Of a stretch of 64,000 nucleotides of DNA, positions 33,400 through 46,109 are shown in pieces. The position numbers and the translations under genes are program-made. The stretch is taken from NCBI GenBank assembly GCA_002794775.1, contig NBAY01000035.1:1-64000 (forward strand), written 5' to 3'. The DNA comes from Porodaedalea pini. Its lineage: Eukaryota; Basidiomycota; Agaricomycetes; Hymenochaetales; Hymenochaetaceae. How positions within the stretch are numbered: position 1 is the stretch's first letter; every line of letters starts with the position of its first letter. A model generated the notes under the pieces. The model was not told the origin of the DNA, made no database searches, and was given only the letters and a program-made list of their open reading frames with translations.

Positions 33400-33903
33400 T
33401 ACACCATGACCATGCCGAGTCTGAGCCTAGGTGCCAAGTCTCATGATCATGCCGAGTCTGAGCCCGAGTGCCGAGTTTTGCAATCATACCAAGTCTGATC
33501 CTGAAGACTGAGTCTGAGCACAAGGACCAAGTCTGAGCCCAAGACTCGGTGGCAGCCTAGCCTCCAGACCTTCGGAGCATGGCACAGTACATTCTATTCA
33601 TATCCTTTTCATATTCCCTTCACTCCCCAACCTGTCCGAAGCTACTACAAACTTGTCTGATGCTCATATGCACTTGCACCAAGTTGAGCAATCCTTCAGC
33701 ATACACATGCCAATTTATGTATTCTGAGAGTAATTCTCAACGGATTCCTTTCAGACTGGTACTGTATAGTTCATATTATATAATCCTTTCTATTTGAACC
33801 CTTTCCAATGCCTTTGTTGCCTCAGTCTATCTGACAGTAACAAAGATTGTTTTGTCCTGTTTGTCTTGTAGGCTCAAGTGTTGGCATTACCTAGGTGCCT
33901 TCC
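33400..33903 (+). repeat. Arm A of a ~0.5-kb inverted repeat
   Basis: Reverse complement of arm B at 35354-35880, diverged but collinear. The outer part carries degenerate tandem units of the type CCGAGTCTGAGCC. The inner edge reads GGCATTACCTAGGTGCCTTCC. The stretch 33234-33399 has no counterpart in arm B. Confidence 0.75.
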
Positions 33904-35353
33904 AGTATCCTGCCTTGTACTCTGCTGATGATCCTGCTATCTGATCATGGAATTGCTTCATGTCCTCAGCAGCCTTGACTAGATTTTTCTTTGTGGTGCA
34001 ATAGGTTTCTTTTATCTGCTTTGCAAATTCTTCCACTGACATGTTGGTCAATATTGTCTTGACCACGTTAAAGCTCAAGAGGTGGTGACCCATATTTGCA
34101 TAGAAGTGGGACATCCATGTTGCTGAGTGTTCACAGTTATTATATGCAAACTTAGCAAGAGGGAGCAGTCCTTCCAGTCCAATTGTTGATGGTCAATAAA
34201 GAGCTGAAGGTACTATTCAAGTTCCTGGTTGACACACTCCATCTGCCCATCCATCTGCAGGTGATATGCTGTTGACAGGTTCCCTTCAATGTGCAGGAGT
34301 TTGTATAGTTCCTTCATCATTGATACATCAAACTGAGTCCCTCAATCATAAATGATCTTCTTCAAGAGGCTATGCAGGTGGAAGACATGATCCCTGTACA
34401 ATTGCACCATACCTTTAGCTGACAGCTTCATCATCATTGGGACCATGTGCATTTGCTCCAAGAACCTGTCTACAAAGATGCAAATTGTGTTGTATCCCTT
34501 CGAGTCTGGGAGCTCTCTGATAAGGTCAACTGTGACTATCTCCCAAGGGCTATCAGGGACTGTGTTTGGATGCAACGGTCTCAAACTCAAGGTCCTTAGT
34601 GTCTTTATTTGCTGACAACAGTCACATCCTCATATGTACGCCCATATGTTTGAGAACATCGAGGCCCATCAAAAATCCCATCTTACTAGTGTTAGGATCC
34701 CAAGTGTGTACATCCTTTTCTCCCTTTCTTCATCATCTTCATCCTCACCGATGTCCCTTCCCCCTCCCTCACTGGACTCTTCCCTTCATCGCTCATTTGT
34801 TGACATCACCTGACTCATCAATCATGTGACTCTTGCACATGGTTGCAGGTGATGTTGTCCACTCCTTACTCATCACATTCCACGATGTTCTATCGCATTC
34901 CATTTCCCAGGAACATTGTCCTCTTTATAGTAGTACAATCACACAGCCATTGAGTATATAGGTAGCTCATTCACCTGTATTTCCCCTTACCTCAATATTC
35001 ATTTAATCTACTGCACTTACTCTTGACATTGTTGTCTGTGACGCTTGTGTGTTCGACTCCTCCCCTCTTCACCTCACGCCTGCTAGCCATTGGTACCTAC
35101 GTCACTCAGCCTTCATCTACATTGTTTGTAGGTGTGATGACTAAGTGATTGTTGAGTATGTGTTCATACTCTAACAACTAGCTCTATCATTTTTGATGCC
35201 CCTGGATGCTCCACTAGCACTGAGTTGTGACACTCCCTCAGCACTTCCTCCTTCACCATTGACAGCATGTACACCTTGCCCTTCATCAACCACAATGCAC
35301 TGTCTTTTACCAACCCCATTGGCCTCTCTGACTTGTCTTGCACCCTCTGTGCT
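33904..35353 (-). pseudogene. Gypsy-A6 fragment: integrase region
   Basis: Minus-strand remnant covering the integrase zinc motif (ECHNSVLVEHPGASK), the core (IVTVDLIRELPDSKG, VDRFLEQMH) and the region up to EYKAG. It is split by a solo LTR at 34690-35176 and ends abruptly at both inverted-repeat arms. Confidence 0.75.
34690..35176 (+). mobile_element. Solo LTR of a separate family
   Basis: 487 bp, TGTTAGGATCCC...CTCTAACA, with the 5-bp duplication ACTAG at 34685-34689 and 35177-35181. A GTATATAGG box suggests plus orientation. The interior is unlike the Gypsy-A LTR. Confidence 0.8.
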
Positions 35354-35880
35354 TGGAAGGCACCTAGGTAATGCCAACACTTGAGCCCACAAGACAGATA
35401 GGACAAAACAATCTTTGTTGCTGTCAGAGAGACTTAAAATATATACATGGAAAATTATATACTCACCTTTGTTGCTGTTAGAGAGACTGAAGCAACAAAG
35501 GTGTTGAAAAGGGTTCAAATAGAAAGGATTATATAATATGAACTATACAGTACCAGTCCGAAAGGAATCTGTTAAGAATTACTCTTAGAATATGCAAATT
35601 AGCATGTGCATACTGAAGGGTTGCTCAACTTAGTGTGAGTGCATATGAGCATCAGATGAGTTTGTATTAGCTTTGGACAGGTTGGGGAGTGAAGGGAATA
35701 TGAAAAGGATATGAATAAAATGTAATGTGCCATGCTCCAAAGGTCTGGAGGCTATGCTGCCACCAAGTTGTGTGCTCAGACTCAGTCTTTGGGCTCAGAC
35801 TCAGTCTTCAGGCTCAGACTCAGTATGGTCACAAAACTTAGCACTTGGAATCAGACTTGGCACTCAGACTCAGACTCACC
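35354..35880 (-). repeat. Arm B of the inverted repeat
   Basis: Begins TGGAAGGCACCTAGGTAATG and ends in GGCTCAGACTCAG tandem units. It also has an internal duplication of TTTGTTGCTG(T)(C/T)AGAGAGACT separated by an AT-rich spacer, absent from arm A. About 100 bp of gypsy sequence expected at this junction is missing. Confidence 0.75.
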
Positions 35881-36257
35881 CTTGCCCTGGTCATAGTCTA
35901 CATATTTAGACAGAAGGTCTGCTTTGCCTATCATCTTCTCTGACTTATGCTCGAGGTGGAAGTCGAACTCTTTGAGTTTGGCTCACCAACAAGCTTGACA
36001 ATAACTCAGCTTCTGGGCTGACTGGAAATAGGTGAGGTTTGCATGGTCAGACCAGATGTTGAACTTGAGACAAGTGCCAAGTAGGTACTGATGCCAGTCC
36101 TTGAGCACCTAAAATGATTGCGAGCATCTCTTTGTCATAGATCTCATAGTTTCATTCAGCCAGTAGAAGCACTTCTGACCTATAGGCAATCACACTCCAT
36201 TTCCTATCCTGTTTCTGCATCAATGTCCCACCTGTAGCAAAGTTTGATGAGTCTGCT
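35881..36257 (-). pseudogene. Gypsy-A6 fragment: RNase H region
   Basis: Minus-strand remnant matching the RNase H/connection part of Gypsy-A pol (SAQKLSY, YEIYDKEM equivalents) with several stops. It continues fragment A6 beyond arm B and is cut on the right by the LTR of A5. Confidence 0.7.
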
Positions 36258-37809
36258 TGTTAAAACTTTATTTTATTTTCCCTTTTACCATTTTCCTTTT
36301 ATTTTAATCATTTCTTTTCATTACATTTAATCATCCTTCCTATCTGTTCCCATGTTCACATGACACATGACATAAATGATATAGCATTAGATAATATCAT
36401 CTCACAGTCATTCACTTATAAGGTCAAGGAACTTGCATGAACTCCTTGTTCTGCTTTTCCTCTTACCTCTACGATGACCTAGGTGAGATGTGTTTCCCCT
36501 GTACTTAAGTATAAGTTGTATTAATTCTCTTACCTCCATGATGACCTAGCCTGAGTAAGTGTGTCCTGAGTCCCCACTTGAGTTACAGCACATCTTAGAT
36601 GATAGTCAGCTGAGGCCTGTCCTATTCAAGCCTTCTCCTAAACTCCTGCCTAACATAAAAGCAGAACCACCCACAGGCTCATCTTCAGCATACATTGTTG
36701 CTGTCGACTCACCTTCACTCAGCCTAGAGGAGCAATCTCCTCAACAGGCTCAATATGTAAACTCCCTAAACAACAAACCCTCAACACCCTGCCTAGACAT
36801 TTTTGAATGTTTGTGTATTACATAAGCACCCCAACTGAAAATTTCCAACTCTGGCTCTCCACCTCAGCCTCTGGTAGAGAATGCATCTGATGTGAATGTG
36901 GGTAACTAGGTGAGTTCAAACATCATCCACACTATCCTTTATTATTTCATTTGCATCCTTTCATCTCATCATCAACTTCACTGATGAACCTGTTCAACAT
37001 TGGCATAACCCCAGTTCAAATGCACAACTAATCCCCATTCCCTCACCATCTTAGGTCAAGATAGATCTCACAGTGGAATAGAGAAGAGCTCTCCCTGCAT
37101 CAGCTCACTGGAATCTGGATAGACCCAGCTATGTTGCAACAAATGTTGAAGGTATTACCTACGACATCTGGTACAGCAATATCAGAAAAGCCTGGTATAT
37201 GACAGCAGAGGATGGAACCAGATTCAGGTGGTTGCCAGATGCTCCCTCATTGCCTGTAGCATTGACCTCATCCATTGTCCTTCCCTAAAACCCAGGCAAA
37301 TACTAAACACCTCACCGAGACTCTTCACCTCAACACCTACTCCAATGTTGATAGGATTCACGCAGCAGCAGCAGCAGCAGGAGATAGAAACATTGATTAC
37401 TGCTGCCTTCTCCCATATTGCACTGCAAACTCCTATACCTGCCACACCTACCATTGAAGTCACCCAGCTATATGAATTTGCTGGCAGCAACAACTATCTC
37501 AACTTCAAGCACAAAGTTACTCTCTTCATCTTGGTGAACCCAGGTAAGTTCCTGATGGTGTCAAGCAAGATCTACCTTGCCCTTTTGTACCTGAAGGGCA
37601 AAAATGCATTGACATGGGTGCAAAATTGCATTGAGGAATTCTCAATGGCAGGCATGGTGAGTCTAATAGAGACTTAAGCAAAGTTCTAAGAGTGTCTAGA
37701 CACATCCTTCGACAACCTGAACTGCAAGGAAAAGGCGTTAGTGAAATTCTGAAGTATAATACAGAAGGACCTCACTGCTAATGAATTCTTCCAGAAGCTT
37801 GACATTGTA
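36258..37809 (+). mobile_element. Gypsy-A5, 5' part only (LTR, leader, gag start)
   Basis: A plus-strand LTR (36258-36655, TGTTAAAAC...CTAACA) is followed by T and AAAAGCAGAAC (36657-36667), a leader and the first half of gag (ITAAFSHIAL..., FAGSNNYLNFKHKVTLF, LTWVQNCIEEF). Homology to gag stops at 37809, so the element is truncated. A CAG repeat (QQQQQQ) lies in gag near 37366. Confidence 0.8.
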
Positions 37810-38259
37810 GAGCTGTGCCAATCGTCCCATCACTGCAAATCACTCCAGAAGCACTCGAGAACTGGTTCTGACACATACTGATCAGTACCAGACTGAATCC
37901 AATCAGTCGCGATTGCATCAGCAACACATTCCAAGACCTCCGAAAGCATTATCTGGATGATCAGGGATGTGGTCACATGGAGCATACAGCCAAGATGTGT
38001 ACCAGATTGCAGTCTGATGACAGGAGCCACATACTGATTAGACGATCTGAGTTCTGGTGGAGCACTGGTATGGTCGGATGCAATGCAGACATTTTTCCTC
38101 CTTATGATTTATGTTTGTCCTAGGTTCTTCTGATCTCTATGCTCTCTATGCATGCCTCTATGACCTATGACTTTTCCTTTTGACTTCTCTATGTTTCAAC
38201 TGATATGCACATTATGCCCATATGGAAACTATTAACTGTAGATAGATCTTTGGACTTAG

Positions 38260-38267
38260 TATAAATA
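38260..38267 (+). promoter_or_regulatory. TATA-like box in the presumed Gypsy-C 5' LTR
   Basis: TATAAATA in AT-rich DNA about 460 nt upstream of the gag ATG. The LTR borders themselves are not resolved. Confidence 0.35.
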
Positions 38268-38725
38268 TGCACCCTATGTTGTAGGTAGAGGACAAGTCAG
38301 TTCTACCACAGAGTCTCCCTCAGATAGGGTAACTTGAGTGCAATTCATCTTAGTTCTTGTAAACCTCATAGTCATTCTGTCTATGTCTTAGTCTCTCATC
38401 CCTCGAATCCATCTCTCGTCTCTTGATCCATAACTCGAACCTCATCACTTGTGGTTATCGCATCACACCAGTGTTGATTATCTGTGCATACTGTCACCAT
38501 ACCAGTTAACTAGAGTTCCAACTGGAGTTTTCACCCTCAGTTCTTGATATCGACATGTACCGATGTGTACTGAAGTGTACTGATGCATACCAGTACATCA
38601 AGAGATCTTACCACAGACAACCCCTAACCTCCCAGAGCATGCGATCACATCCTCAAAAGGACCACTGATCCCAGGCACCCCCAAGTCAGGATCTACAAGT
38701 GGAGCCCACCACGAGGGGGTTAAAC

Positions 38726-38891
38726 ATGTCACAATCCTCACATTCACCACATTCATCATGTGGGACATCTCAGCAGACTATTGAACCCCCTTATTCATAT
38801 CAAACCACTAACGCTTGGCAGTGTAGACACCATTTTGAAGAGTGCACTACAGATTTGGATTCAGAGTCCATAGAGTGTTACCTTGATTCAG
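38726..38891 (+). pseudogene. Gypsy-C gag, first 55 codons
   Basis: Starts MSQSSHSPHSS and continues after A3 is removed at 46110 in the same frame. Three codons into the second part is TAA (46118-46120), followed two codons later by ATG at 46127. CAA to TAA would join both into a single gag start. Confidence 0.6.
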
Positions 38892-39317
38892 TGTTAGAAC
38901 TTGAACTTTCCCCTTTTCTTTTATTTTCCTTTTTACCATTTCTTTTATTTTAATTGCCCCTTTTCATTATATTTAATTGTCTTTTCAATCATTTCCTACA
39001 CTCTCTTCACATGACCTTCATTCATTTCATTCCATTCACTTATGTAATCTTAGATAATATAGTCTCACAGTCGCCACTATAAGAGGCATCAGGAATTACA
39101 TGAACTCCTTGTTCTGCTTTTCCTCTTACCTCCACGACGACCTAGGTGAGACTCGTCCCCCTTGTATTAGTCTAGACTTGTATTAATCCTCTTACCTCTG
39201 CGATGACCTAGCCTGAGTACAGTGTGTCCTGAGTCCCTGCTCAGGTATAGCACATTCCAGATGACAGTCAGCTGAGGCCTGCCCAGTCCAAGTCATCTCC
39301 TGGACTCCCGCCTAATA
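38892..39317 (+). repeat. Gypsy-A3 5' LTR
   Basis: 426 bp. TATAAG at 39078 lies 33 nt before GTTCTGCTTTT (39111-39121). The terminal CTAACA has decayed to CTAATA. The primer site AAAAGCAGAAC is at 39319-39329. Confidence 0.9.
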
Positions 39318-40084
39318 TAAAAGCAGAACCCCACCCAGGCTCATCCCCAGTGTGCATCATCACTGTTAACTTGCCTTCACTCAGTCTAGAGGAGCACTCC
39401 CCTCGACAGACTTGACATGTAAACCCCCTAAACGACAACCCTCAACCCTGCCTGGACATTTTCAGATGTTTGTGTATTACATAACACATCTAACCAACTT
39501 ACTGCATTTGGATGCCAACTTGACCTCAGACGAGTTGCCATCCCAATTAAGAAACCCTCTCCCACCCTGGCACTCCGAATTAGCCTTTGGTGGAGCACAC
39601 ACTTGACATGGATGTGGGCAACTAGATGAGTACAAGCTTTGACAATACTATTGTTTGTGATCTCACTTGGCTCCTACCACCTCATCATTAACTTCGCTGA
39701 TGAACCTGTTCAACATTGGTGTAACCCCAGAGATGAACAACCACTCCCTGTCCCCTCATTGTCTTAGCCAAGATAGATATCACAGAGGAACAACAGTGGG
39801 CTCTCCCTTCTTCATTGCGATACGACCCTGAACGAGCCTCATACGTTGCAACTGATAATCAAGGCATCACCCACAACATCTGGTGGAGTGACATCAGGAA
39901 GGCATGGTACTCAACTGACAACAGAGCACATAGAACCAGGTGGACTCCTTGTATGCTGTTGTCACCCATGGCATCAACATCTACCATCATTCTACCACCG
40001 ACTCCAGGGCCATACCATGAGATCCCAAGAGAACCATTGCCACTCACCCCTTCTGAACCATCGACACCCACACCTGAGCCCACA

Positions 40085-41166
40085 ATGTCAACCAGCTTCA
40101 GCCAACAACAACTGGAGCAGATTGCAGCAATCATCACAGGCATTTTCACTGCGCAGGTGGTGAACACTCTGGTTGGTCAAGGAACCACCCCAGCTGCCCC
40201 TACTCCCTTGATTGATGTTTCCCAACCATGCGAATTTGCTGGTAGCAGTGACTACCTAGACTTCAGACACAAAGTCACCCTTTTTGTCTTGGCAAACCCT
40301 ATGAGGTACCTGTTGTCATTGAGCAAGATTTACCTCACCCTTTCCTACCTCAAGGGTGGCAATGTGGTGATGTGGGCACAAAGTACATTGAGGAATTCAT
40401 GATGAATGGTGTCGTAAGTTTCACAGACAGCTGGACCAGGTTCCAGGAATGGCTAGATGCCTCATTTGATGATCTGAACTGAAAGGAGAAGGCACTAGTG
40501 GAATTCCAAACTAAGGTCCAGAAGGACCTCACAGCCAATGAGTTCTTCCAGAAGCTCAACGTGATCATCATGATGGCAGGTCTGATGGACAACATCATCA
40601 TCTGTGACCACCTGAAGCATGCAATGAACATTGAGGTGGTTTGTGGAGTGTTGAGGTCGACACCGGTCCCGACAACATACGACAACTGGAAGAAGAAGGC
40701 GATTGAGATTGACCAGGGTGAATAACAGATCTGGGTGATCCAACGAGGTTGTGTGTTTCTGCTTCCGCCACACCAACAACAACAGCAGACACTGCCTCCT
40801 TGCTGTCTGACCACAGCCCCCCACATCGACAAGCATGATGTGACTGGAGTCACTTTCAGAGGCACTGGCCAGCTGATGGACATCTCAATGAATGAGGTGC
40901 AATGATGACAGGCATGCTGGATCTGTGGCCAACTGGGTCACTTTAAGGACAAGTGCCCACAGGGGAAGATGATTGTGCAGTGCATGCTGCAGATGATGGT
41001 GCCAGGTGAGCATCACCTCCTCACCAATGAGCTGGGCATGATGAAGGAATCAGTGTTCAAGGAAGTCATAGACACTTGAAGGTTGACTGTAGAAGACTAT
41101 GTGGAGGAGGAAGACAATGATGAAGAGGTTGTCGACTCGCAGGATTTTGCGAGTGGTCAGGTGTAA
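40085..41166 (+). pseudogene. Gypsy-A3 gag remnant
   Basis: ATG equivalent MSTSFSQQQ at 40085. Capsid-like blocks FAGSSDYLDFRHKVTLF and KVQKDLTANEFFQKL, and the zinc knuckle CWICGQLGHFKDKC, are readable. Several stops interrupt it (for example near 40480, 40722 and 40905). The upstream in-frame stretch from about 39815 (YVATDNQGITHNIWWSDIRK) aligns with A1. Confidence 0.85.
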
Positions 41167-44100
41167 CCATCAGGGCAACTGACTGAGAAGAACAAGGGAC
41201 TTCAAATCCAGACTCAATAAAATATAGTCAACTGTCTGTACAATACCTAGATGCAAACAATGTCAATGACTTTTCTGATTATGAAGTCCCCACCGATGTA
41301 AATAAAAACAAAGAGTATGAACAACTGTTCATGAGGAGAACTGGCAGACGCCAGCTGGACCTCCTCCTGAATGTCAGACACAGCATAGTGGATGAGAGGA
41401 AAGAGGTGGATGTGCATGCCCTTGTGGATTTGGGATGCACAGGATCCTACATTGACATGAGGTTCGTCAAGAGGTATGGATTGGAGACAAAATGCTACAT
41501 TCAACCCCTCACAGTGCTCAATGCTGATGGCATGCACAATGAGACTGGATTGATCAAGGAATACGTCAACATCAAGCTTATGATTGGCCATCACAAGGAA
41601 AGGATTGTCCTTGCTGTGACATCACTGGTGTCATCAAACATCTTCCTGGGATATGACTGGCTTTAACGTCACAACCCGGAGGTCAACTGGGTGATGGGTT
41701 TGATTGAATTCACCCACTGTCCAGAAGAGTGTGCGATCGAGAAAGAGGTGGTGGAAGAGATGAGGAGGGTGAGAGAGGTGTGAATGGACAAGGTGTCCTG
41801 GCCTGCTGAAAGGTGACGGCACGGTCTACTGGCAGACTCAGACCTGGTTGAGTTCAGCCACTGGGGGTTCACTCTAATGTGTCTGATGGAGGGGATAGTG
41901 TCAGGAAGTGTAGGGAAGTGTAGGGGAATACTCGGGGCTAGGTGTCGACTCGAGGACGCGAGTACAAAGGACGACTGGCAAAACATGCCTAAATGCGGTC
42001 AGAGAACAAAGAGCGACTACGATCTTGACAACCCGGGCTCGGAAACTCGCCAGTTAAGACAGTAATCGAAACGATTCGTCGAGACGATTCTGAATCTGAA
42101 AAGATCTCGAGATGCGGTGCAGAAGTGACGGAGATATGGCAGTTGCACTGGTTGCAGCTGGCAGAACGCATGGAACTCCCGGAACCAAAAGCTATTTTTC
42201 GTAGCTCTATGACGCGGGCTCGGAATCGTGCAAGAAAAGACAGTGTTCGAAAGCGATTTTAGACGAGATTAAGAATCTGAAGAGAGCTCGAAAAACGGTT
42301 AAGAACTGAGGGTGATATAGCAAAAGCAAGATTTGGCCGAAAACGGGACTCGAGACGGAACAGACGGAACGACACTGAACAGCAACAGAGATGAGAACTA
42401 AAGACTGGGACTGACTCGGAGGAACTAAACTTGTATTTTTGAGACATTTACATGAGTGTTTAAATAACCAACAGAGGGTTGAGCCTCTGAGCGGTGTACA
42501 AAGGACACAAAGACAGACCGGAGGCTCTAGCCAAACAACACCAAATAGCTGGAACTCGGAGCCGGAACTTGGGAACATGAGTAATTAAGCTTTGGGAGGC
42601 TCGGAACAATACCAGATGTGACCCAAAATGGACTTTGGTGGCTCACTGGTGCAGAACCAAGCTGTATGCATCGAGTTAATCCAGCCAAACACTGAAACTG
42701 TCCTGAAATGCGTCGGGGATACTTGTAAGACTGTCCTGAGTCGAGTCAAACCTAATAGAGCCAATTCTGAGGCCAGTGCCATCAGGATCTCCACACCACA
42801 TACCTCAACAACTTTACCAATGTTTTCAGCAAAAAAGGCTTTGAGAAGCTACCAGAACATTGACCCTGGGACCACATCATTGATCTGAAACCCAACTTCA
42901 AGCCTAGCGACTGTAAGATCTACCTGCTCACACCAACAGAGCAACAGTCACTCAAGGACTTCCTCAATGAAAACTTGAAGTCTGGTCGCATCCGACAGTC
43001 AATATCCCCTATGGCATCCCCCTTCTTCTTCATTAAGAAGGCTGACAAATCACTATGTCCAATCCAGGATTACTGTAAGCTCAATGAAGGTATGATCAAG
43101 AACAAGTACCCCCTCCCCCTCATCGATGAGCTTGTCGACAAGGTCAAGAAAGCGAAGTTCATCACTAAGCTTGACCTTTGCTAGGGGTACTACAATATCT
43201 GGATCTGTGAGGGTGACAAGTGGAAGGCAGCTTTCTGCACAAACATGGGCCTCTTCAAACCAATGGTCATGTTCTTTGGTCTTTGCAACACACCAGCAAC
43301 ATTCCAGGCTTTTGTCAATCACATCTTCATATCGACACATTGAGGTGCATTCTTCAGATCCTGTGAGAGAACAGCCTGTACTTGAAGCCAGAAAAATGTG
43401 AGTTTGACACCAAGGTTGTCAAGTACCTTGGCCACATCATCGGCAATGGTGAGGTCAAGGCTGACCTGGCAAAGATGGAAGTGATCGCTAGCTGGCCCAT
43501 TCCACGAAACCTCAAGGAACTGCAACAGTTCCTCGGAATGGGCAGCTGGCTAAGGTGATTCATCAAGGACTACAGCAAGGTGGTCCTACCGCTGATGTTG
43601 CTAATGGGCAAGAAGGGCTGGGTATGGGAGACCAAACAGCAGAAAGTGTTCGAGGAGCTGAAGCGTCATCTCAGCTCACCTCCAGTCCTAGCAATCGCCA
43701 ACAACAAGGGCCCTTTCCATATCAAAGCAGACTCGTCAAACTTCATGCTTGGTGGCATGTTATTGCAGAAGCAGGAAGGGAAGTGGAGGGTGATAGCCTA
43801 CAGGTCAGAGGTGCTCCAACCAGCAGAATGAAACTATGAGATCTACAACAAAGAGATGCTTGGGATCATTTCAACGCTCAAGGAGTGGCAACAGTATCTC
43901 CTCAGCACCTGTTACAAAATCGAGATCTGGTTTGACTACGCTAACCTCACCTACTTCAAGTCGGCACAGAAACTGAGCTATTGTCAGGCTCGCTGGCAGA
44001 TCGAACTCGAAGAATTTGATTTTCACCTCAAGCACAAGTCTGGAAAGACAATGGGCAAGGCAAACCTGCTGTCACGCAAGACTAGGTATGACCAGGGCAA

Positions 44101-45680
44101 GGATGACAATGACAGTGTTGTGTTCATCAAGGAGAAGTGGCTGAATCGTGGGGTGGTAAGGACATCACATGATGAGGTGTTGGACAGAGTGGGTGAAGTG
44201 CAAAGGGTGCAACATGAGTCAGAGAGGCTGACAGGGATGACAGAGGTCAACGAGTTGTGGAGGATGAAAGGCAAGGTGTACGTGCTGTTGATAATGAAAG
44301 AGGCCGTATTGTAGGAATGTTATGACTCGGTGCTAGCTGGACATCTGGGAGCATCGAAAACAGTAGAACTGGTCAGGTGAGACTTCTGGTGGGCATCGAT
44401 GTTCTCAGACATAAGAATGTATGTTCAAGGATGTGACTGATGTCAGTGAATGAAGGCCTTGAGAACATCGAGGTCAAGACTGCTTCATCCAAACATGGTC
44501 CCTGAAGGCCCTTGGGAAATTATCATGGTCGATCTCATCGGAGAGCTGCTAGACTCAAAGGGGCACAATGCGATCTGTGTCTTCATGGACAGGTTCTCAA
44601 AGCAGATGCACGCAATCCTGATGATGATGAAACTGTCAGTGGAAGGCATGGTGCAGTTATACCATGACCACGTCTTCCACCTCTATGGCCTACTGAAGAA
44701 AATCATCCATGACAGAGACATGCAGTTTGATGCATCAATGATGAAGGAGCTGTACAAACTCCTGCACATCAAAGGCAACCTGTCAATGGCATATCACTCA
44801 CAGATGGATGGGCAAATGGAATGCATTAATCAGGAGCTTGAACAGTACCTATGGCTCTTCGTTAACCATTGGCAATCGGACTGGAAGGACTGGCTCCCCC
44901 TCACAGAGTTTACATACAACAACTGTGAACACTCAGCAACAAAGATGTCCCCTTTCTACACAAATACAGGATGTCATCCTCTAAGCTTTGACATGATGTG
45001 AACCTTATCTGCTAACATGTCAGCGGAAGAATTTGCAAAGCACATCAAGGAGACTCATCATGTTGTGAAGGACAATCTGGTCAAGGCAGCAGAGGATATG
45101 AAGCACTACCATGACCAGACGACAGAGACTTTGGTAGAGTACAAGGCTGGAGACAAGGTCTTCCTTAATGGGTGAAACATCAGCACAGATTCACCAATGA
45201 AGAAGCTTGCTGACAAGTGGTACGGTCCCTTTGACATTGTTGACAAAGTAGGAGTGAGTGCATACAAGCTCAAACTCCCAAAACAATGGAAAAAGGTTCA
45301 CCCTGTCTTCAATGAGGCCCTGCTGAAACCTGCTGTTGAGCTGTCTTTTGAAAGCCAGAAGCAACCACCACTGCTGCCACCCGACATCATCAACAATGAA
45401 GAGGAGTATGAGATTGAGGAGGTTCTAGACTCACGCCTACACCGAGAGAAGCTACAGTACCTGGTCAAGTGGGTCGGCTACAACAAACCGACTTGGCAGC
45501 CCAAGATGGACTTTGGCGAGAATGCAAAGGAGGTGATCACAGAGTTCTATCGAAAACACCCCGGTGCACCTTGTAAACTCAAAATCCCTCAATAACACCT
45601 CCGTCCAATCTTTGTCGACACTGAACTGCATGACCATGATCATGGCTGGTCAGGACACCCAACCTTGAGGGGGGGGGTAA
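41167..45680 (+). pseudogene. Gypsy-A3 pol remnant
   Basis: Protease (VDLGCTGSYIDM, D-L-G in place of DSG), RT (part), RNase H, integrase and chromodomain-like C-terminus (LVKWVGYNKPTWQPKMDF) in order, ending TAA at 45678-45680 next to the LTR. Many stops, a deletion removing the YLDD block near 43328, and the S1 insertion. Confidence 0.9.
41807..42795 (-). mobile_element. Family S repeat, copy S1 (solo LTR-like)
   Basis: 989 bp, minus orientation; sense TGTGGAGATCC...CACCTTTCA. The flanking 4-mers CTGC (41803-41806) and CCAC (42796-42799) each differ by one CpG-type transition from CCGC. Inserted in A3 pol. Confidence 0.75.
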
Positions 45681-46104
45681 TGTTAGAACTCAAACTTTCC
45701 TCTTTTCTTTTATTTTTATTTTTACCATTTCTTTTATTTTAATTACCCCTTTCCATTATATTTAATCATCTTTTCAATCATTTCCCACACTCCTTTCACA
45801 TGGCCTTCATTTGTTCCATTCCACTTGTTTATGTAATCTTAGATAATATAGTCTCACAGTCGTCACTAAGAGGCATCAGGAATTGCATGAACTCCTTGTT
45901 CTGCTTTTCCTCTTACCTCCATGATGACCTAGGTGAGACTCATCCCCCTTGTATTAGTCTAGACTTATATTAATCCTCTTACCTCTGTGATGACCTAGCC
46001 TGAGTACAGTGTGTCTTGAGTCCCTACTTGAGTATAGCACATTCCAGATGACAGTCAGCCGAGGCCTGCCCAGTCTGAGCTGTCTCCCAGACTCCCGCCT
46101 AACA
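45681..46104 (+). repeat. Gypsy-A3 3' LTR
   Basis: 424 bp, starts TGTTAGAACTC directly after the GGGGGGGGTAA polypurine/stop tract, ends CTAACA. Confidence 0.9.
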
Positions 46105-46109
46105 TTCAG

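Larger units (their letters stand above)
38892..46104 (+). mobile_element. Gypsy-A3, full-length decayed chromovirus in Gypsy-C gag
   Basis: LTRs 38892-39317 and 45681-46104, target duplication TTCAG at 38887-38891 and 46105-46109. Plus orientation; S1 (41807-42795) is inserted near the protease/RT boundary. Excision restores the Gypsy-C gag frame. Confidence 0.95.

Noticed and set aside
33234..33560. Possible CRISPR-like array because of regular CCGAGTCTGAGCC units
   Set aside because: Units are degenerate, spacers are not unique and of uneven length, and the genome is eukaryotic; this is a tandem repeat within the inverted-repeat arm.
42207..42578. Recurring frame with the LEPPVCLCVLC motif seen in each family S copy
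   Set aside because: Present wherever the S repeat is, without a start or domain; treated as LTR sequence, although transcription through S is not excluded.
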